Part shown: positions 10,071-18,304 of the stretch, in pieces
Layout of the letters: each line of letters begins with the position of its first letter
Numbering within the stretch: position 1 is the stretch's first letter
Source of the DNA: Aculops lycopersici
Taxonomy: Eukaryota > Arthropoda > Arachnida > Trombidiformes > Eriophyidae
Assembly (NCBI GenBank): GCA_015350385.1
Contig: WNKI01000002.1
Location: 9,322,711 to 9,386,710 of the forward strand
Direction of reading: 5' to 3'
DNA length: 64,000 nucleotides
Translations under genes and position numbers: made by a program
Notes under the pieces: model-generated
What the model saw: the letters and a program-made list of their open reading frames with translations, nothing else
Told to the model about the DNA's origin: nothing
Database searches by the model: none

Positions 10071-10623
10071 CTTCAGATTTATCGGACTGGTCTTGGTGAA
10101 ATTTCACCTTGAGGTGCGTGAGAAGAGATTGAAATTTGCCATCTTTGTTTGCTGTAGTAAAAGTGTAAATTTGATCTTTATACTTATCAGGAAGTGAATT
10201 CCTGAATGCGTAAAGTTTGAGCTTATCGTCAACTACGTATCCTGTCGCTGTTAGGCGTGATAGTAGTTGCTCAAATCGACCACAAAATTGGACGATTGAC
10301 TCAGATTTGTGGAAATGAATCGACAGAAAATCGCTGAGTGCGTTATTTCGCATATCGATTTCTGCTCCTTCATTGTTTTCCTTGATCTTCACCCACAGGT
10401 CGTGTGCAGTTACGCATGAGCCTGTGGCGTTGATCTGATCAGGATCCATAGAGGTGTATAGCAAATGCTTTGTCTCTTCAATTTTTTGAACATTTTCTGT
10501 TTTTATATCTGCATTCTCATCAACACAAAAGTCCCAAAGACCACGGGCTTTCAGGAGACTCGTCATTACGACACTCCATGACGAGTAGTTGCGAGAATTT
10601 AATTTATCAAATCGAGTTTCCAT
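9865..10623 (-). CDS. Copia Gag
   Basis: 252 residues from the ATG of METRFDKL. The N-terminal 150 residues are the UBN2/copia-type Gag fold (NYSSWS, LLKARGLW, AHDLWVKIKE, FCGRFEQLLSRL), followed by one CCHC zinc knuckle, CTFCKFEGHTYKTC, and a Lys/Asn-rich tail. Gag makes the particle shell and binds the element RNA. A few codons are open upstream of the ATG but contain no other ATG. The ATG lies about 300 bases downstream of the primer-binding site. Confidence 0.92.
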   Translation of the reverse strand: METRFDKLNSRNYSSWSVVMTSLLKARGLWDFCVDENADIKTENVQKIEETKHLLYTSMDPDQINATGSCVTAHDLWVKIKENNEGAEIDMRNNALSDFLSIHFHKSESIVQFCGRFEQLLSRLTATGYVVDDKLKLYAFRNSLPDKYKDQIYTFTTANKDGKFQSLLTHLKVKFHQDQSDKSEDGVALYGNYRQNIRNSNNPRKADNNDARQKVFCTFCKFEGHTYKTCNKLKQKKAHPQNNDKRNDKKEL

Positions 10624-10918
10624 CGTTAGGATAGAGAACAATCAGCAGACTTACCTCGAATGCTAAGTGATGTTTTGACTGCTGTTATTGATCGGTTTGA
10701 TTTATGGTTGTGTTAAATTTTTGCATCAAGCTTTCAATCATACTTGAACTTATGGATTGGACAGCTTTTGTTATTTGTTGTTCAATGTGATGAATGAGTA
10801 AGTCGACTGTGACCGACATTTTAATATCGTTTTTTTTATATTGAGAGTTGATTATACTATTTTATTTCGATTGTTTTTCGTCTTGACAATACATATATGT
10901 TTTTTTTGAACCTTCGAA

Positions 10919-10929
10919 CTCTGCTACCA
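10919..10929 (-). other. Primer-binding site of the copia element
   Basis: The plus strand reads CTCTGCTACCA, which equals the last 11 bases of animal initiator Met tRNA including CCA. It abuts the 5' LTR directly. Reverse transcription would be primed here by that tRNA. Confidence 0.88.
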
Positions 10930-11071
10930 TTTTAGTAAACGTAGACGGAGACGAGTGTTTTGGTGCAACTGTATGCTTTTCGGGCAGCACAGCCGCTTTT
11001 ATAGTCGGTCTGTGCGTCCGAGCTGTGCTTGCGCGTAAACTGGAACAGTGGAGCAGTGCTACTGCCCAACA
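10930..11071 (-). repeat. 5' LTR of the copia element
   Basis: 142 bp, equal to 4534-4675. It carries a TATAAAAG box on the minus strand at 10996-11003, so it can serve as the element promoter. Confidence 0.95.
10996..11003 (-). promoter_or_regulatory. TATA box in the 5' LTR
   Basis: TATAAAAG on the minus strand, about 65 bases before the LTR end, in the usual place for the retrotransposon promoter. Confidence 0.6.
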
Positions 11072-11076
11072 GATTC
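11072..11076. repeat. Right target-site duplication (GATTC) of the copia element
   Basis: Exact copy of 4529-4533, immediately outside the right LTR. Confidence 0.9.
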
Positions 11077-11294
11077 TCTGAAGAAAAATTATTATTTTGA
11101 GAGGCACTGTATCGACACAAGAGAAAGAGCTGCGAAAACAGATACAATTTTTCTGCCGAATTCTTTCAGAAAAGCTCGATCAAGTTTTGCGACAGATCTG
11201 CGCGAAGATTTTGCGAAACAAAATTCACCAATTGTACCAACTGTATTGTTGTGGATGATGTTGTTGAAGCGTTATATTGATGTAAGGAAATATC
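11077..11294. other. Spacer between the copia element and the foldback element
   Basis: About 220 bases of AT-rich sequence. No gene or repeat was recognised. Confidence 0.5.
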
Positions 11295-11912
11295 TAATAT
11301 ACTAGTCGGTTACCTCGGCTCCGCTCGCGGTTATGCCTATTTTCTGTGCGACTTTTCGTGAGACTCCGCTCCGGCTCGCTCCGCTTCGCCTTCGCTCCGT
11401 GAGGGGCATCCTCGGTTTAGTCGCTCCGGGAGGTTTTTCAAGGTTTAGTCGCGTGCTTAATGAAACTGTGCCCCTTTACTCTGAGCGACTTTTGGAGAAA
11501 CTGTGCGCCTATATCAAAGTTGTGCCAATTCTCCACGTGCGCGAGGTTGGGTAGCGCAACAGATTTCAGGTGGGGGAAAGGAGTGAGGAGAGAGCGTGTG
11601 TGAGAGTTGAGTGAGTGGGGGCCGCATGCAAGAATTCAAAAGGGGAAAAAGTTGTGTGTGCGAGCGCGAAAAAAGAGGGGCCGCACACACGAATTCCGTC
11701 AAAGAGGGGAAAAAGTTGTCGCTCAGAGTAAAGGGGCACAGTTTCATTAAGCACGCGACTAAACCTTGAAAAACCTCCCGGAGCGACTAAACCGAGGATG
11801 CCCCTCACGGAGCGAAGGCGAAGCGGAGCGAGCCGGAGCGGAGTCTCACGAAAAGTCGCACAGAAAATAGGCATAACCGCGAGCGGAGCCGAGGTAACCG
11901 ACTAGTATATTA
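11295..11912. repeat. Foldback/MITE-like element with perfect 195-bp inverted arms
   Basis: Bases 11295-11489 are the reverse complement of 11718-11912, with no mismatch found by eye. The arms start TAATATACTAGTCGG and are rich in CTCCG/CTCGC. The 228-bp loop contains two imperfect direct copies of a 40-base unit (GGGGCCGCA...GAATTC...GGGGAAAAAGTTGT). The same 50-codon open frame appears on both strands, one per arm, purely because of the palindrome. No transposase is present, so it would be a non-autonomous DNA element. The AT-rich palindromic ends allow TA, TAT or ATAT as target duplication, so the superfamily cannot be told. Confidence 0.85.
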
Positions 11913-12176
11913 TAAATACAAAAATTGAATTTAAATTAGCCGACATTTGAATTTGTATTAACATCTCAAAGTCAACCAAATATATCAAGTTAACTATGCA
12001 AGAAACTCCAATGTGATTCCATCGCAAAGGCGATCCAAGTCTAAAGCTCATTTATTGTTGACACAACAATATAATTGGAGCCTCCGCTAAACTGTGGCTT
12101 ACTTAATTATAAACTATTTGTGTGCATTAGAACAATATTGCAACCATAGCGTCAATAAACAACAACAATAATCATA
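11913..12176 (+). other. 5' flank / 5' UTR of the SAC1 gene
   Basis: AT-rich sequence leading to the SAC1 start codon. No TATA box or other site can be named with confidence. Confidence 0.4.
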
Positions 12177-13805
12177 ATGAGCCTCAAAGTACACAAGGTC
12201 TTGTATCTCTACAAGACGCCGGGAAAATTCTACATCCAACCAATAACCGAACCAAGTGAAGCCTTAGTCATCGATCGGCAAACATGTGCAATCACCGTTA
12301 ATAACAAGTTCTCCGTGAGCTCCGTGCCAGCAAATGCGACCTCCTGTTTAATCTACGGTATTGTAGGTATCAAACATCTAATTAAGGGTCCCTACCTAAT
12401 CGTCATCACCAAAGCTTCTCAGATAGGGTCGATTGCTGGCGAGCCCATTTATAGCATGGACAAGGCCGATATTATTCCCTTCGACATTAATCACGATAAT
12501 AGTTCATTTAGGTTGTCATCGTCGTCTTCTTCTAAGCAACATGATTGGAATGAAATATATTTGTCGATGTTGGAGAGTCAACTCGAGGTGCCAAATTATT
12601 ACTTTTCCTACACCTATGATCTTAGGCATAGTTTACAAAGGAGTTCCGATATGATGGACGACTATCGTTTTCAGTGGAACACTCATGTGATGGAGGATTT
12701 ATACAGGTGCGGTAGTGACACCCATAGATATATACTACCAATTATTCATGGTTTCATCAGTATCAACAAGATCACTCTTGGTTTCGGGTCCATGAACTGG
12801 ACACTCATCTCGAGGAGGGGTATTCGAAGAGCTGGTACTAGATTCAACACACGCGGTATCGATCACGATGGTAATGTGGCTAACTTTGTCGAAACAGAGC
12901 AAATTATTGAGGAGCCTGGTGCAATAATTTCATCTTTTGTCCAAATCAGAGGCTCCATTCCACTTATTTGGAGCCAGAACATCAACTATCAGTATAAGCC
13001 CCCTATCGAGATGGACAGCAGCTTCGAGCATGAGGTTCCCATGAAGAAGCATCTTGATGAGCTGAGAAAATTTTATCATAACGTCTCGGTGGTTTGTTTG
13101 ATTGACCAAAAGGGACACGAGGGAGAGCTTGGCAGGCAATTTGCCCTGAGGATTGGCAAGCTGCAAAAGTACTACAACATTCCATATCATTACTTCGATT
13201 TCCACAAAGAGTGCAGTAAGATGAGATGGCACCGACTTAGCCTGCTGATGGATCGCATACTAGGCGAGATAGATCAATATGGTTTCTTTGCAAAGCATGG
13301 TGATAAGATCCTCAGACGTCAAGAGGGTGTCATCAGGTCGAACTGTATCGATAGCTTGGATCGAACAAATGTTGTCCAAAGTATGATTGCACAACATGTG
13401 CTAGAGCAACAACTCTCACAGTTCAAGTCAATTCCAGCAGGTACTCGTTTATCAAACTATCCGGACTTTCTTAGTGTCTTCAAGAATGTTTGGGCTGACA
13501 ATGCCGACGCCCTCAGTATACAATACGCAGGTACTCCAGCCCTGAAGACCGATTTCACCCGAACAGGCCAAAGAACAAATATGGGTTTGATCAATGATGG
13601 TGTTAACTCCTTAACTAGATATGTGTGTAATAATTTTTATGACAACTATCGTCAGGATGCCATCGATCTCTTTCTGGGACTCTTCGAGGGTTACCCGAGT
13701 CCCTTGTATAGACCTATGGACATAACCACATATACATCGCCCTTGCCGGTAACCATTGTTATGTTGACACTTGTTATACTTTATTTCTACATTAGAATGA
13801 ACTGA
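12177..13805 (+). CDS. Sac1: SAC1 phosphatidylinositol-4-phosphate phosphatase
   Basis: 542 residues, single exon. SAC1 is an ER/Golgi membrane enzyme that removes phosphate from PI4P. The N-terminal regulatory part and the catalytic SAC domain are complete, including the active-site CX5R loop CIDSLDRTN with the nucleophile at Cys390, close to the position in the human (389) and yeast (392) enzymes. Conserved blocks WTLISRRGIRRAGTR and VSVVCLIDQKG are clear. The C terminus has one hydrophobic helix (PVTIVMLTLVILYFYI) and ends four residues later, whereas human SAC1 has two membrane helices and a lysine-rich ER-retrieval tail. There is no room for another exon, because the convergent neighbour ends 35 bases downstream. 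Confidence 0.95.
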   Translation: MSLKVHKVLYLYKTPGKFYIQPITEPSEALVIDRQTCAITVNNKFSVSSVPANATSCLIYGIVGIKHLIKGPYLIVITKASQIGSIAGEPIYSMDKADIIPFDINHDNSSFRLSSSSSSKQHDWNEIYLSMLESQLEVPNYYFSYTYDLRHSLQRSSDMMDDYRFQWNTHVMEDLYRCGSDTHRYILPIIHGFISINKITLGFGSMNWTLISRRGIRRAGTRFNTRGIDHDGNVANFVETEQIIEEPGAIISSFVQIRGSIPLIWSQNINYQYKPPIEMDSSFEHEVPMKKHLDELRKFYHNVSVVCLIDQKGHEGELGRQFALRIGKLQKYYNIPYHYFDFHKECSKMRWHRLSLLMDRILGEIDQYGFFAKHGDKILRRQEGVIRSNCIDSLDRTNVVQSMIAQHVLEQQLSQFKSIPAGTRLSNYPDFLSVFKNVWADNADALSIQYAGTPALKTDFTRTGQRTNMGLINDGVNSLTRYVCNNFYDNYRQDAIDLFLGLFEGYPSPLYRPMDITTYTSPLPVTIVMLTLVILYFYIRMN

Positions 13806-13840
13806 ATCAAAGTTTGATTATAAATATATTAAAGTGATTG

Positions 13841-14710
13841 TTAAATGAATCTGTCGGTGGCTTTACGTTCTCTATACCTTCTGACAGCCTCTCTGAGTTT
13901 GTCTCCTATATTTCTCTTGGCTAATACCTTACGTAAATAGTGCTTCTTTTCTTTGTAAGTCCTGGGGGCTTGTTTTCTCTTCTCAGTTTTAGGGTGGTCG
14001 GTCTTGGATTTGTTTGTATCTCGTGGATCACTTTCCTGAGTTTCCCTCATGAGATCACCTGATTTAGGATCCAGTTTGTCTTTAGCAGACTTTTCCGCAC
14101 TAGAAGAAGAAAAAGAGGAGAGTTCCCCCCTATTTTTTGATTGTGTATTGAGAAAATTCATTGATTTTTCATCTTCCAACTTTAGCTGCCTCTTCTTCTC
14201 CTCCTCGAGGGCCTTCATCTCGGCCAACTTCTTCTTGTAGGCCGACGTGATGTAAACTTCCTCATCTTCATGAACATATTCTCTATCCTGAGTATATTTT
14301 CTGAATTTGCGCAATTCTGAATCAGTTTTCCTGATCTCAGCAGACTTCTTGAGGTTATCGATATACTTGGCACCCTCGGGTTTATCGGTTCCGGACTTAG
14401 ATTTCTCTTTGGATTTGTCCGACTTCTTTTCGTCCTTCATATCATCATAGACCTCATCGTAGTAATAGACGCTTGGATCAACTTCATTAGGATCAATAGC
14501 CTTGGGTTTTTTCATGAAAGACATAATGGCTAAACAATCGAGAGGAGAATCCCATTGAACTGGATTGACGAACAGCTGACTGGATACATTAAAAAACATG
14601 TTTACTCTCGCTTGCTGTAGTCGATGCGTGCAGTTCTCTAGCATGACGCGCTTTAAGATCACCTGCGTCTCATAAAATTGCAATCGAAAATCATCTAGAC
14701 TCATCATCAA
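13841..14710 (-). CDS. NSRP1/CCDC55-like nuclear speckle splicing regulator
   Basis: 289 residues if the first ATG is used. The recognisable part begins near residue 70 with DPSVYYYDEVYDDM, then AKYIDNLKKSAEIRK and EVYITSAYKKKLAEM, the signature of the NSRP1 coiled-coil domain (DUF2040). It is followed by a Ser/Lys-rich tail and a basic end (REAVRRYRERKA) similar to the family's C terminus. NSRP1 sits in nuclear speckles and influences splice-site choice. The first 62 residues do not look like the family's N terminus (no YGL motif). The true start may be the ATG at 14524, or a 5' exon may join at the acceptor-like TTGTTTAG just upstream of it. It is divergent from the UBE2J1-like gene, which begins at 14944. 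Confidence 0.85.
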   Translation of the reverse strand: MMMSLDDFRLQFYETQVILKRVMLENCTHRLQQARVNMFFNVSSQLFVNPVQWDSPLDCLAIMSFMKKPKAIDPNEVDPSVYYYDEVYDDMKDEKKSDKSKEKSKSGTDKPEGAKYIDNLKKSAEIRKTDSELRKFRKYTQDREYVHEDEEVYITSAYKKKLAEMKALEEEKKRQLKLEDEKSMNFLNTQSKNRGELSSFSSSSAEKSAKDKLDPKSGDLMRETQESDPRDTNKSKTDHPKTEKRKQAPRTYKEKKHYLRKVLAKRNIGDKLREAVRRYRERKATDRFI

Positions 14711-14943
14711 AGATCTGCAATATTATCAATAAAACTTGTTAATGGTCTACCCATCAACTTTACACATCAAATATAAATTCATTCTTAAGCCATAAACTTT
14801 TAATTAGGAACAAAGAAGCAGTATTTAGAACTCCATTGATGAGTATTACTCTCGCCTATCAAGTATATTTACTCATCCCTTTATTCTTGTTGAGTAATAG
14901 CATCGTGAAAATTTTTGATCATCTATAACCTCGAGTCATCAAG
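14711..14943. promoter_or_regulatory. Divergent promoter region between NSRP1-like and UBE2J1-like genes
   Basis: This 233-bp AT-rich gap separates two genes transcribed away from each other, so it should hold both promoters. No individual element was recognised. Confidence 0.45.
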
Positions 14944-15987
14944 ATGAGTACAGGCTCAAACAGGTTGAATAGATACAAATATCCTGGCGCCAAGAGGTTG
15001 ATGTTGGAGGCTCAGGAGTTGAGAGAGACAACTGAGGATTATTGTGCCCAACCCATTGATGATAACCTATTCGAGTGGCATTTCACCGTTCGAGGACCAC
15101 CAGAAACCGCATTCGATGGTGGCTACTACCACGGTAGTCTTAGTTTTCCCACTGAGTACCCGATGAAGCCACCTTCCATAGTTATGTTCACACCAAATGG
15201 CCGATTCCAGACAAACAAGAAGATATGTTTGTCAATATCAGGCTATCATCCGGAAACTTGGCAACCGTCGTGGAGCGTAAGAACGGCGTTGGTTGCATTG
15301 ATAGCGTTTATGCCAACAAAAGCCAACCGGGCTATTGGATCTCTAGATTTTACCGATGTTGAGCGTAAGAAATTGGCCATCAAGTCGCGGACTTGGCGAT
15401 GCGAAACTTGTGGCCTGATCAAAGATCTGCTCGCTCAACCGCAGGATACCAACAAAGAAGATTCTATAGAAAGTGTTTCCAGCAGTGAGGCAGGTACCTC
15501 TAGAGTTAACGAAAGAGCAGAGGAAGATAAGAAACAGAAGCAGCAAAATAATAGCATTGACCCATTGGACAAGAGACTAGATGGGCAACAATCATCAAGT
15601 GGCAATGAGAAAGAAGAGGCCAGTGATAATTTGTCAGATTCTCAGAGAGCTGAATGGGATTCGATTGATAATAACCCGAGATCGACAGGTAATACTAAGA
15701 CAGCTGATTCAAACTTAACTAGTTCTGAAATAGACGACTTGAGAAATGTATCTAGAGCAACTTCGCGGTCATCATCCAGATCGAGAAACTTTAGTCCAAT
15801 AACCAGTATGGAACAGCAAATCAATGTTGAAAGCCAATCCAATTCTATTAGTACTCAAAATTTAATCCTACGAACTCAGAATCAGCCCGAAGGGCGCCGA
15901 GCATACCAGACGTTAGTGTTGAAGTCAATATTTACTCTCCTGTTATTGTTGATACTTAGGCGAGTTGTTATGGTGATGCAAGCGTAG
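14944..15987 (+). CDS. UBE2J1-like (Ubc6 family) ER membrane ubiquitin-conjugating enzyme
   Basis: 347 residues, single exon. The UBC fold occupies residues 10-150 and carries the J-type markers NLFEWHFTVRGPP, EYPMKPPS and KKICLSISGYHPETW; Cys95 is the catalytic cysteine and the following segment replaces the HPN motif of ordinary E2s. The GFMPTK-like block appears as AFMPTK. A Ser/Asn/Glu-rich linker leads to a C-terminal tail anchor (IFTLLLLLILRRVVMVM). Such enzymes act in ER-associated degradation, with the catalytic domain in the cytosol. The similarity is closer to UBE2J1 than UBE2J2. Confidence 0.95.
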   Translation: MSTGSNRLNRYKYPGAKRLMLEAQELRETTEDYCAQPIDDNLFEWHFTVRGPPETAFDGGYYHGSLSFPTEYPMKPPSIVMFTPNGRFQTNKKICLSISGYHPETWQPSWSVRTALVALIAFMPTKANRAIGSLDFTDVERKKLAIKSRTWRCETCGLIKDLLAQPQDTNKEDSIESVSSSEAGTSRVNERAEEDKKQKQQNNSIDPLDKRLDGQQSSSGNEKEEASDNLSDSQRAEWDSIDNNPRSTGNTKTADSNLTSSEIDDLRNVSRATSRSSSRSRNFSPITSMEQQINVESQSNSISTQNLILRTQNQPEGRRAYQTLVLKSIFTLLLLLILRRVVMVMQA

Positions 15988-16073
15988 ATTCGTCATTTCA
16001 ATTAGGTAGCATATCCAAGTTCTTGAATTGAACTGTGTTGCACCACTTACAATCTTAGAATACGTATTAGTGG

Positions 16074-16079
16074 AATAAA
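16074..16079 (+). terminator. Polyadenylation signal of the UBE2J1-like gene
   Basis: AATAAA, 87 bases after the stop codon. Confidence 0.7.
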
Positions 16080-16258
16080 GTAAATAATATAATTATCCAT
16101 CTCCAATCATATACTTTGATGAGTGATCTACTGCTGAGACTCACTTGTCAGCCAAGAGCCTATTCTCTTCATTAGCTTAGGGACCAAACCAAAATCTCAT
16201 CAGAATAAGGGAACAAGTGCAGCCTTGAACTTCCTTGAGCCTGAAGTAAGGAAACAAG

Positions 16259-17934
16259 TTAGATTTTATTTGTTAGTTGGCTGTTTGTTCGGAACTGCCT
16301 CGATACTTTGGCATCTGTCAAGAGCAGAGTGCCAAGACCATTATCTTATCAAGTGGCGCGTCAACTTGGATTAATCAGTGATGACAACCAATACTCACCA
16401 AAGAGAGACGTATAAGGACTCGGCACGAGTGCATAGGGTAGCATTTGTTGTTGTTGACCACTTGCAAACAGATTCGGCCCACCAACTAAACCTCGCGAGG
16501 CTGCCGTCGTCGGGATCATTGTCTGAGAGGAGGCAGTGCCAAATGGCATTGACATTGCGTTCCCATAAGTGGCACTAGTGGATACGCCAGTATACCGAGT
16601 CGACAATGGCGACGAGTGGTAGTGTTGTTGGATGTTATTAGGTAGCATTGAGTAACTCGGGTAGCCCATTAGGCTGCCACCGAGACTTGCAGCGCCGCCA
16701 CCGCCGGCGCCAAATAAACCCGCGGTTGGAAGTGATTGGGTGTCGTGAATACGCGAGCCCGAAGCCGACGGGTAGTTGGCTCGGACTGCGCTGCTTACAG
16801 ACCCATGATATGGCTCTGGTTTGACTTCGGGCACTTGCTGTTCATTTCGAAGTTGTTGTCATTGTTGTTGTTGTTGTTTCGCGTTTGTTTTGGTGATGTG
16901 TGTTCACGATTTCAAGATGAACAGCGAGAGAGGGAGGGAGAGAGAGAGGAAAGAGTTAATGAGGGGACATGTGTACCGGTTTTGGAAGCGCAGTGGCTGG
17001 CTTGGTGGCGGTGGCGGAGCACTGATTATGCTCGATACCATGGGTTAGGCTTGGTTAATGAATTTGTTTGCCCCGCGGGCCTCAATCAACTCAAAGTGCT
17101 CATTATGCGCGCAACCTTTGCCCTGAGCTCGATTTGAACGAGCGCCCCATTGAGAAAATTTAGATTGAGTTGAGTTCCAGTGAAGAGAAGAAGTGAGGAG
17201 AGGCGAGGAGAAAGAGAGGAAGCTGCACTCACCCGTCTGCAATTATATATGAGACAAGTAGCCTCCTGGACGCTAAGTGGATTTGAAATTAGCTCGTTCA
17301 CTTTGGTCATGCCGGTGCAATCGATGACCGTTAATGGAAACTCGCGGCGATTGCACATGACGCACTGACTTGATAGTTTAATTGGATCCACGCTAGCGAT
17401 GCATAGACGCACCATTCGGCCTGCCTCAACGAGGTGTAATGATGCGCGATTTGTTGGCCATGGCAAAAATATTGCAACTAGTACAGCTACAATTAGACGG
17501 ATGGCAACATTTTTGATGTATGACTTTGTTAGTGTTGATGTTAAGTTCGAAGCTTTGCTCTCAAGAATAACTCTAAGTGAGGAACGAGTCTTCATAACTA
17601 AACGAGGCTTCCTCTTCTTCCTCGATCCTCTGGGCGCCGAAAAGCACAAGTATTGATCTAATGATTGATTCCATTCTATTGCCGCTCTTTGGCCAACGAT
17701 CTCATCCATCTCACTTCCGCCTCCTGCCTCCCAATGGTTCGCCCCATAAACTCCCCTGCAATCTCGATATCTAATCTCGAGCTCATCTCTACTTAGTTGG
17801 CGCTGCCTTTTGCCTCTAGTCCCTCCGATCCCACTGACTTTGTCTCCACCACTACCATTGCCAATGTTAAAGCTGAACGCCTCTCCTCTTCTCAGATCTC
17901 TATCGTCACACTTTGCCTCTAGTCTAGGGGCCAT
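16259..17934 (-). CDS. Unidentified protein, last three exons (Gly/Ser/Gln-rich, cysteine motif)
   Basis: Three exons fit together by splice sites and phase. One ends at 17233 (CGG, then GTGAGT). The next is 16399-16837, bounded by AACAG and GTGAGT, and joins in phase 0. The last is 16259-16314 after GACAG, phase 1, with a stop at 16259-16261. The first of these exons is open back to an ATG at 17934, but its true 5' limit is unknown and may lie near 17375. It carries CVMCNRREFPLTVIDC, CLIYNC, a basic RKKRKPR and a hydrophobic stretch (AIRLIVAVLVAIFLPW). The middle exon is rich in Gly, Ser and Tyr and starts with VKPEP, which fits the SUMO-acceptor consensus. I do not recognise the family; a transcription regulator is only a guess from composition. 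More 5' exons may lie to the right. Confidence 0.45.
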
Positions 17935-18280
17935 TTAGTTTCCCTATGCTAACTCATAATCTCTAAACACTAAACCTCCGTTGGCCCGCTTGCTCGTGGC
18001 CTGAAGTGATGATTCATGTTGTTGGATGAGATTTTGCAATTTCAAAACTTCAAGTGCCAATGACGCAATCAGTCGCATCAATGGCGCTGATGTTGTGTTT
18101 AAAGTTCAAACTAAACTCCTCGGTTGCAAAGCCGACAATACGATGCCCAAGTGTGTGATTTCCAATCCGATGACAAGGTCGATCCTCCGATCAAAGCAAC
18201 AGAGTAGCCGCATCAGTCTCTCGAATGTTGAGAATCGCTTGCTCGATGGACAGAAGTATCGAGGTTAGCGAGATGATTTA

Positions 18281-18304
18281 GAGGGAGAGAGAGAGAGAGA
18301 GAGC
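18281..18304. repeat. GA microsatellite
   Basis: A short AGAG run, mostly perfect. Confidence 0.8.

Larger units (their letters stand above)
4534..11071 (-). mobile_element. Full-length Ty1/copia LTR retrotransposon with an envelope-like gene
   Basis: 6.5 kb, transcribed right to left. It has all the diagnostic parts: two LTRs of 142 bp that look identical base for base, a GATTC target duplication on both sides, an 11-base primer site matching the 3' end of initiator Met tRNA next to the 5' LTR, and a purine tract before the 3' LTR. Inside, in copia order, are gag, protease, integrase, reverse transcriptase and RNase H. The open frame then continues into an envelope-like glycoprotein. Identical LTRs suggest a recent insertion. 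Coding is interrupted by three changes of frame after pol begins, and an assembly gap removes part of RNase H, so present activity cannot be judged. Confidence 0.95.

Noticed and set aside
10919..10929. Possible tRNA gene because of the CTCTGCTACCA match
   Set aside because: Only the last 11 bases of initiator tRNA are present, next to an LTR; this is a primer-binding site.
11333..11874. Identical 50-residue reading frames on opposite strands
   Set aside because: They are the two arms of the perfect inverted repeat, not genes.
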